A DNA stretch of 64,000 nucleotides from Termitomyces sp. T153 (taxonomy: Eukaryota; Basidiomycota; Agaricomycetes; Agaricales; Lyophyllaceae): the NCBI GenBank assembly GCA_018296165.2, contig JACKQL020000064.1:124001-188000 (forward strand), given 5' to 3'. The stretch's first letter is position 1. Each line of letters starts with the position of its first letter. Of this stretch, positions 56,847 to 64,000 are shown piece by piece. Made by a program: the position numbers and the translations under genes. The notes beneath the pieces were generated by a model that searched no databases, was not told the DNA's origin, and saw nothing but the letters and a program-made list of their open reading frames with translations.

Positions 56847-58001
56847 TCATTTAAGCTCTGCAAAAATCCCGTAAGTTAACGAGGATAAACGTTTGACGCA
56901 TGCACATACCCGACCATATTCGATTTTTCTGTCCCATAACATTGGGCCGTCCAGCGCCGCGATTTCTTCGTCGTAAGATGATGATGAAGACGAGCACAGC
57001 AAAAATGAATCCAACACCTCCGATTACTCCGCCTGCAAGAGTGCCAGCTAGGTATTTCCTTTGTTCGAGAGATGAGGAAGACGATACATATCCTGGTATC
57101 TCCTCAAGATTTGCGAAAGAAGCATTGTACATCAAAAAGTCGAAGCCGACGAAGAGAGGAGGAGATATCTGGGTTATTTGGACAGAAAGGGTGTGGTTGC
57201 CTGCTGGCATGGTTGATGTCGAAAAAAGACAGTTCATGGGCAACCCATCCAAGGTCCCATCAGGTATTGATGCCACCGTGGATATACCATCGACAGTATA
57301 CGTCGCTGAAAAGTCGTGTCCTACAGAGATGTTGACAAAGGCTCCGAAGATTGCGACCGAACTACCTATTCATTACATGAGCACGAATATACCCAGCTGG
57401 ACCATATACTAACCTGAAAAATTAAATTCTAAAGTGTCCCCTGCATTTCACTCCAGTGCGTTGTGTCGCGAAAAAAAGCAGTGGAAAGATCGCGAGGCAT
57501 TGGAAACGGGATCTGAGTTGACCAGTTACCACCATAAATCAGGCCGGGGTCAGTATCGTCAACAACGATGGTTTGATTCTGCAAGGGTGTCGAGGGACCA
57601 GCTTCCACAATCAGATAATCGAAGGTGGGTGTATCTAGACTGCCTGGAGCATAAACTAGGGTGTGCTGCTCATCAGGCACTAGTGGCGATTGGAAGGAAC
57701 CCCGATTATACTGAGTGATCCATCATGAATCGTCGAGCTTTGCAGAGTGGTTTTGCAAAGACGGGCTGAAAATCATAACCTCCACACCGGTACCTTAGGA
57801 AGCCTTTCAACCATCAGTCATATTGAAACAATTCTCAGCTGTACCATAGAATGTGTACTGGAACCATCCTTCTAGACACTGATCGCTAGCTGTGGTAGTC
57901 CAGGTCTTGTTCAAATACGCTCCAGATACTGTCTCTTTCGTCACTGGACAGAGATACTTCAGTTCTGGACTTTGGTCGTCAACAATGAAGTGGACAGCCA
58001 T
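56847..58001 (-). CDS. Single-pass membrane protein with extracellular beta-sandwich-type repeats
   Basis: Belongs to a type of basidiomycete cell-surface protein that I know only as hypothetical. The ectodomain has two segments beginning HFIVDDQSPELKY and TIVVDDTDPGLIYGGNWS, with FFRDTTHWSEMQGTL, GDTLEFNFSGSSVAIFGA, FSATYTVDGI and AGNHTLSVQITQ; the motif order resembles galactose-binding-like folds. It is rich in Asn-X-Ser/Thr sites. A Gly-rich membrane helix (GTLAGGVIGGVGFIFAVLVF) is followed by the stop-transfer IIILRRRNRG. A GTATGT...CAG intron before the last codons gives WSELK and TGA at 56847. No signal peptide is visible at the ATG 58001, so an upstream exon may be missing. Confidence 0.65.
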
Positions 58002-58347
58002 GTCTGAAAAGCGGTGGAGGCGAACGACATTTGACAGGAACTAGTATTTTTATCCAGCGGCGGACGCCAAGTAATATCTGTCAGTAACATGTCTCTCCTA
58101 GGATATTCTCAGCGGCCCGATTCTCAAGCACGTCAAACTCTCGAACGATCACGATAGCCGACCTAGAAGAAGAGGTCAGTCTGAAGCGAAAATTGGATCA
58201 AGGTGAACAGGTATTCAAGTGTCCAAGATAAACAGGTGTCTGGATAGATATTCATGGATTGATATGAAAAAATATGGCGCAATCATTGTAATTGTTACTA
58301 TAGAGAAAGGATGGGGACTGATCGTAGTATATTTTCCCTTTGATGCC
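58002..58347. other. Intergenic, nothing recognised
   Basis: A 23-codon plus-strand frame starting MSLLGYSQRPDSQARQ at about 58090 is short and has no motif. No repeat seen. Confidence 0.4.
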
Positions 58348-58926
58348 TCAGGAAAGCAATGGTCCGTCGAGCACTATTGAAGTCACATTATTCGTTATGA
58401 CTACGAGTTCGAACAGAATGAGCTGAACGTACTTTGGTAAGGATTCAAGGCCCAATGCCTTCATCGCTTGCTCCCTTGCCTGGCGCGCGTCGGCTAAGGT
58501 TAGTGCTTGGTTCGTAGGTTTGAAAGCTTTTTTAGGTTTTTGTTGCGCAAGATGCTCTCGTATTTTAAGCCTTAACCGCAATCCTTCATGTCCAAGAACT
58601 TTGGCGCTAGACTTCTCCACATAGTTGTCGATACCACCGTGCTGAATAATGTCTGACCTTAACCTCCATACAAGCGGGGAGAAAACAAGGCAGACCTTCT
58701 TAATTGTTCTCAAGGCGCGTGTTGTAACTTTTACTCGCACATCTTCGCCTAGTGCCTCAGAGGGGAGCCGTTTGCGCTGAACGTTGGGTAGCCAGGTACG
58801 CCGCGTTTTGTGTTTTGAAAAAGGGACATTATTTCCGTATTGCTTGGTCTTTCCTTGGAAAAGACCAAGTTGTGAACGTTTGAATGGCTGAGAAACGACA
58901 GAGAATATGGGTAAAGTGGGAAACAT
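58348..58926 (-). CDS. Mitochondrial large-subunit ribosomal protein bL28m
   Basis: L28-family protein of the mitochondrial 54S subunit. MFPTLPIFSVVSQPFKRSQL, GLFQGKTKQYGNNVPFSKHK and TRRTWLPNVQRKRLPSEALG show the L28 core with its basic TRRTW box. RVKVTTRALRTIKK is spliced (GTCTGC...CAG) to HGGIDNYVEKSSAKVLGHEG, then LRLRLKIREHLAQQ. The C-terminus is uncertain: either read-through to TGA at 58348 (ending LDGPLLS) or splicing at a GTACGT donor with a longer end. The ATG is 98 bases from that of the divergent SDHAF1 gene. Confidence 0.88.
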   Translation of the reverse strand: MFPTLPIFSVVSQPFKRSQLGLFQGKTKQYGNNVPFSKHKTRRTWLPNVQRKRLPSEALGEDVRVKVTTRALRTIKKVCLVFSPLVWRLRSDIIQHGGIDNYVEKSSAKVLGHEGLRLRLKIREHLAQQKPKKAFKPTNQALTLADARQAREQAMKALGLESLPKYVQLILFELVVITNNVTSIVLDGPLLS

Positions 58927-59024
58927 GGCGCGCACTACTGAGAGTCGAAACGTCACGGTCAATTTGCCGGGTGTCTGTTTGGCTTCGACTTCGATTCAAA
59001 ATAACGCATCTGCACAACCCTGCC

Positions 59025-59401
59025 ATGTTGACCCGCAAGTCGGGACTTCAGAAGGAGGTTCTGGCGCTCTACAGACGGTTTGAGGCTTTTTGTCTGAATT
59101 GTCAGCTGATGTGTTGATATAGTCAGTCGACTTCAGGGCTCTTCGGATGGTCTACTCTAAGCCAGAATCCAACCGACCGAAATTCTTGCTTTTTGTGCGA
59201 TACACTTTCCACACCAACGCATCAACGATATCTCCTCGTAACGTCAGTGCCATCGAGCATGTCCTCAGGAAAGGCGCACGCCAAATTGAAATGTATGAAA
59301 GCCCAGCAGTTAAGGATTGCTGGGTTTCGGATGAAATGCTTGCATGGGAGAATGGTTTGGAAAGCAGGTCCACTTCGGGACACACCGTAAAAAAGTACTA
59401 G
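59025..59401 (+). CDS. Succinate dehydrogenase assembly factor 1 (LYR protein)
   Basis: LYR-motif matrix protein that helps insert iron-sulphur clusters into the SDH iron-sulphur subunit of complex II. Exon 1 MLTRKSGLQKEVLALYRR holds the LYR motif, spliced within the second Arg codon (GTTTGA...CAG) to ALRMVYSKPESNRPKFLLFV, RYTFHTNASTISPRNVSAIE, HVLRKGARQIEMYESPAVKD and CWVSDEMLAWENG, ending VKKY. About 98 residues, normal for the family; the CWV ending block is typical. Shares a 98-base head-to-head promoter with bL28m. Confidence 0.9.
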
Positions 59402-59490
59402 ACTTTGGACGACACCAGAAACGATATCATATGATGGCAGCTATTATGAAGTCCGGTCCAAGGTATCCAAGGACTCCTTGCAAGCCAAAT

Positions 59491-60393
59491 CTATGAATTG
59501 ATGAGTAACCCAGCCACTCGTTGTGGCTGAGAATGGCCTTCAGGAGATGCCTCCTTCGTAGCTGCTTCCTTCGTAGCTGCCTCCTCCACGGCTGCATTCC
59601 TCTTGGCCGCCTCCCTCGCCGCCTTTCTTGCGAGTTTCAATTCGAGTCTGCGAGCCAGATACTCTTGTCTCTTTTTCATATGTCGGATTTTGTGCTCGCG
59701 GGCTTTGTTCATAGAATCCAGCACTTCCCGGTCAACTTTCTCGTCGCGCTCTGTTTCCACAATCTTAACGGCACCCTCGTATGCCAATCGTCGCTCGTTC
59801 AATACGGCCTTGATCCGCGCCATCGATTTTCGGGTCTATAGAGTTGAGACTAAGAGAGTATAATAGAGATGACGTGGAAACTTACATGGTGCACCCTGTT
59901 GCTGGAAACTTGTACAGCGGTGTCCGATATTCCCATTCGCCTCGCTTCCTCCTTCTGGGTAGCCAATAAGTTACGCTCGCGCAACAAAATGTACCAAAGC
60001 GTGTGAAGATCTTTGAAGCTTTTTAACCTGAGTTCCGATGCTTTCCATGACCTTCCTAGATGATCATAACCTCAATGTAGCTGAACGACCGAATTTTACA
60101 GACTCACCAGTTTGTTTGTGTCTGTTCTGGGGATCTTCAACGACTTCGTATTTAGCTTCTCCTTCCAGTTCATCCCCATTCTCCTTTCTCCTGAAAAAGC
60201 CCCAGAGGCCATGGTCTTCCCGCACCGGGACCTTGTCTCGGAGAATGCGGGACAGTTTTTGTGGTCGGCGTTGGGTCAGGGATGAACTCGGAGAACCAGA
60301 CGGCGTCTGAACGACTTGGGCAAAGGAGCGAGAAGCAAGGCGGGAGTTGCTTGCCCTCGGTCCACGGTTGACGATAGCGCGGGCGGCAAACAT
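59491..60393 (-). CDS. Mitochondrial large-subunit ribosomal protein uL29m
   Basis: L29-family protein (yeast Mrpl4, human MRPL47). Exon 1 is a presequence ([20 protein letters not shown]) and [20 protein letters not shown] with [20 protein letters not shown]. The middle exon reads [20 protein letters not shown], then [20 protein letters not shown] (partly across an intron), and the last exon [40 protein letters not shown], followed by an Ala/Glu/Lys-rich helical tail with two THR/LYS/GLU/ALA repeats ([13 protein letters not shown]). Its start is 132 bases from the divergent RAD50 start, and its end is 90 bases from the end of the convergent SDHAF1 gene. Confidence 0.88.
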
Positions 60394-60525
60394 TGGTCTA
60401 ATAAATCCGCGTCAGTGACTCTTGGGACCAAAAACTGAGATGGGGTTGGTAAATATCCGCAAATACGTAACACTGATGTGACCAGTCGCGTCGAATAGTC
60501 GTGTCGGCACCGAGTCTATCCTCTC

Positions 60526-63500
60526 ATGGCTTCTCTTAACAAACTTGCGATACGAGGCATTCGTTCCTTTGATGACAAGCAGATATCTGTTATCGAGTTC
60601 TTCTCTCCAGTCACTGTCATTGTTGGGCACAATGGAAGTGGCAAGACTACAATTATCGAATGTTTGAAGTACGCAACCACGGGCGACCAACCACCAAACA
60701 CTCGTGGAGGTGCTTTTGTACACGACCCGAAAATGGCAAATGAGAAAGAGGTCAAGGCACAAGTCAAGTTGCGGTTCCACGCTGCTAATGGAACACGAAT
60801 GCTTGCTGTGAGAAACTTGAGCGTCACGGTGAAAAAGACCTCTGGTTTCACGATGAAGACCCTTGAGAGTATCTTGGCGCTTGCGGATGGAAACGCGGAA
60901 AAGGGTGGAAAGGTATGTCTTCTGATCTGTTTCACCTTCCATTGATTTTAGAATGACCCAGAGGGGTGTCATATCCACGAAATGCGCCGAGATGGACACT
61001 GAAATACCTCAACTGCTTGGAGTCTCAAAAGCCGTTCTCGAGAACGTTATATTTTGTCATCAGGAAGATTCTTGGTGGCCGCTTGCAGAGCCTTCCGCCC
61101 TGAAAAAGAAGTTTGATGATATCTTCGAGGCGACGCGGTATGTTTGGTGTTCCATCAATACAAAGAAGAGGCAGCTTATTTTTGCTTCCCAAGCTATACG
61201 AAGGCTCTGGACAACATCAAAAGCCTCCGGAAAGATCGTGTCGCTGACTTAAAGGCCGAGAATGAACGACTTCAAAGTTTGGCACGTGAGAAGGCTCATG
61301 CAGACAAGCTAAGGGAGCGGATATCTCAGTTGAATGCCACAATTGCTGAGAAGCAAGTGGAATATGAACAGACCAAGAAGGAGTATGAAGTCATTGTAGA
61401 AGCTAACCAGAAATTCTATGACTACGCCACGAAGTTCCGTGAGTTGTTTGTGAAGTATGAAGCTCTAGATGGGAAAAAGGCGCGTCTACATGCTGATTTA
61501 GACGAAGCTAAACTCAACTTGCAAGAAATCGTTGGTTCGTATCGTCTCGTAGAGCTGCCGGTTTCGTTTCTCACTCTTCAATAGGGACTGATGAAGAACT
61601 GGAATTGCGCTTGCGTCGTTTTGATGAGCACATCAATGCTCAAAAACAGAGGAAACGCGTAGAAGATACTAAGAAACAGGACCTCGAGGATGAGTTGACC
61701 AACGTTCGAAAACAGCATACCGAACTTACAGCTCAGCATGGTGGACTGGTCGCGGAAGCAGAGGTTTGTCGTCCCTCCACGATCGTCTCCCCGAGGCTCG
61801 AGTTCAGCCTTACATGCTAGGCTCAAGATCAAAGGTTGGCTGAACGCGAACAGCTTATACACGAAGTTGCCGAGAAACATGGCATTAAGGGTTTCAATGT
61901 GACTCCCCTGGAACGAGAGAAGGTCGTGGATTTCTTGTCAAAGCTCAACGAGATGAAAAACAAACATCGAACGGATTTAGAAAAACTTCAAGTAGTTGTT
62001 TCACGCTTTCCTTTCATTCACTACTTACGCAATAAACCAGAGCGATCTTCGGACCAAAACTGAGGAGTACGCTCACAAACAAAGGATGATGGACACTGAG
62101 CTGAGCAAACACAAGCTAGAGAAGGAAAATTTACGAGAACAGATTGTATGTCTTTTTCTCTTCTCGAAATCATCTGCCTACATTGAACTCAGATTGAACG
62201 TCAAAAAACGATCAAAAAAGACGAACGCAAACTTGAGAACTTAATCACCATTCCCTCCCAATTGAAGACGCTTCAAGATGACATGGACGAAAAGAGAGCA
62301 CGTTTGACAAAGCACAAAACCGACATGAGCACGGCTCAGTATGATGTTAAGCTAACTGAAGTCCTTAGCAAAGTCAAAGTTCTCGAAGATCGACGAGAGT
62401 TACTTAACAATGAACTCAGAACTCTGGGTCTACAATCGGACGTCAGAGCAAAGCTTAATTTGGCGAAAGAGGATATCAAGACGAAGGGTGCAGAGATTCT
62501 CAACACGTATGTTTTGTGATGTAAGCATAAACAGTTCTCTAAACTCAATTCTAGACTTGAATTGGCGAATGTCAAGATCCGCAAGCTCACGAAAGAGAAA
62601 GATGTGACCGTTGATACATTGGAGCCAGAAGTAAACCGTCTCACAGCGTTTGTTGCGAATCATTGCAGTTATAATTATAACTCGTCACTCATAGTAATAC
62701 TCCAGAGGCCGCGAACAAAGATGCGAGGAACTAGAGAGACTTGCGAACACTGCCAATAATAATGTTTCGAAAGCAGAAGCCACAATCAGCAATGCGAAGG
62801 CTCAGCTCAAGACGAAGAAGGATGAGCTTAGAGGTGAGCCTTACGTCATCTTGAGCAGGTCGATTCTCATACTATTTTCTAGTATTGGAGAGGCGGCTCA
62901 AAAACGAGGTTGAAGGTGAAACCCTAGAGGCAGCAATTAAGGAGGCTGTTCGCGAAGCTGGACATCGGAAACAGTACGCTCCACTTTCTTTTGCTTACGA
63001 GTCATTCTCACCTGGTCGAAGATTGGATGGTAACCTAAGCGGAGGTGGTGCTGTATACGCTAATCTTCTGCGTGTTGGAAGACAGCAGAAGATGTGCGCA
63101 GCATGCAACCGACATCTGACTGATGAAGAGTTTAAAGTTTTCGAAAAGCATGTGAGTTTGTTGTTTCTTGTCTTCCTCCAAGGACGAGCAGCCCTAAATA
63201 TGTTTAGATGGAAGAAATGAAGAAGAAGGCATCCCCGGAGGCAATTGAGGACAATAAAAATGAAATGCAAGAATGGGAAAGTGAACTGGAGCGCTTACAA
63301 AGCTTGCGTCCTGTGGACGCTACTTGCCATCAGCTGAAAACCAAGGACATACCTGCACTGGAAAAGGAAATCAAAGAACTTGAAGACTCATATCCGGATC
63401 TCACTCGTGAAGCAGAAGAGGTAGGAGTTCACGTCGTGCTCACCGATTAAAATAGCGATCATCATCAATAGGCGGTTGATGATCTGGACGCGGTTAAACG

Positions 63501-64000
63501 GGAGCTCAAGGAAATCGGTGTTCTCAAGGAACATATCAAGACTATCGCGAGGCTTCGTGGAGAAGTCTCACGAGCAAAAGATGACGTTGCTCACTATGAG
63601 ACGGAGCTACAGGCCTCTGGATCCGTCAAAACAGCTGATGATGTCCAAAGAGACCTCGATGATGTAACAATTGAATTGTGAGGCTATCTTTACATCCATT
63701 TAATTGTGTCATGACATATGCCCAGGCGATCTCTCGAACGTGAAAAATCACAGATCACGACAGAACGGGAACGGCAGAAGGAAGCTCTCCGACTCATTGA
63801 AAACAGTATTCATGAGATGGAAATGAAGGAGAAAGACCTTATCAGCGAAGTAAAGGAGAAGGAGAAGGTCGAGAAAAGCATAGCGGAAATGCAGCAGGAG
63901 ATCATTACTTTCACCAACCGAACAAAAGTGCGCTCCAATAGTGATCGATGATCTTTCGCTCATAACAAAGATACAGGAGTTTGATGTCAAAATTTCGGAA
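60526..64000 (+). CDS. RAD50: DNA repair ATPase RAD50 (5' part, runs off the window)
   Basis: SMC-like ATPase of the MRE11-RAD50-NBS1 complex in double-strand break repair and telomere upkeep. Starts [20 protein letters not shown] with Walker [21 protein letters not shown]. The Q-loop region is [20 protein letters not shown] followed by [14 protein letters not shown]. Long coiled coil follows ([20 protein letters not shown] and so on). The zinc-hook exon reads [20 protein letters not shown] with the CxxC at about 63093-63104. The second coil begins thereafter. The Walker B and signature motifs must lie beyond 64000. At least ten short introns of about 50-60 bases. No disruption seen. Confidence 0.95.

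Noticed and set aside
59491..59823. Separate gene for the Ala/Glu/Lys-rich frame
   Set aside because: It starts with [20 protein letters not shown], which continues the L29 domain of uL29m across an intron, so it is the last exon of that gene.

Overview
This 64 kb window is fungal nuclear DNA, almost certainly from a mushroom-forming basidiomycete (Agaricomycetes). Its genes are dense, carry many introns of about 50-70 bases with GT...AG borders, and encode fungal proteins: a GH71 alpha-1,3-glucanase, a DAL5-type MFS permease, MON1, Vma6 and RAD50. No rRNA, tRNA or CRISPR array was seen. All function calls come from reading the translated sequence by eye; no database search was run.

Left gene block (1-11.8 kb): a GH43 endo-arabinanase on the minus strand diverges from a zinc alcohol dehydrogenase. 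Then come MON1 (vacuolar and endosomal fusion), a mitochondrial ribosomal protein with the IGR motif (mS41), and a SEC14-type lipid transfer protein.

Transposon block (12.0-44.2 kb): about 32 kb of nested mobile DNA whose borders I could fix by target-site duplications. Element A is a Ty3/gypsy chromovirus on the minus strand (12034-27457, TSD GTCCA). It is interrupted by element B (15643-22614, TSD GCTCC) and by two smaller inserts. To the right lies an old DDE transposase gene split by solo LTR D (TSD ACAAC). D is split by element C, a second chromovirus (29345-41537, TSD GAGTG/GGGTG), and the right LTR of C is split by solo LTR F (TSD GGACC). A Tc1/mariner scrap follows. B and C have a 12-base primer-binding site that is the exact complement of a site about 32 bases downstream of the TATA box in their own LTR, the layout of self-primed Tf1/sushi elements. 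Both also carry an extra, spliced gene antisense to gag-pol, between integrase and the 3' LTR, with a conserved Cys/His motif. B appears to have lost gag-pol and kept only this gene. Differences between LTR copies are largely CpG to TpG/CpA changes.

Right gene block (44.7-64 kb): GH71 glucanase, V-ATPase subunit d (minus), a small unrecognised gene (minus), an MFS anion permease, a large F-box-like protein (minus), an NDUFAF6-like complex I assembly factor (minus), a single-pass membrane protein (minus), and a compact set of mitochondrial genes: bL28m (minus), SDHAF1 (plus) and uL29m (minus). These are followed by the start of RAD50 (plus), which runs off the window. bL28m/SDHAF1 and uL29m/RAD50 are tight head-to-head pairs about 100-130 bases apart.
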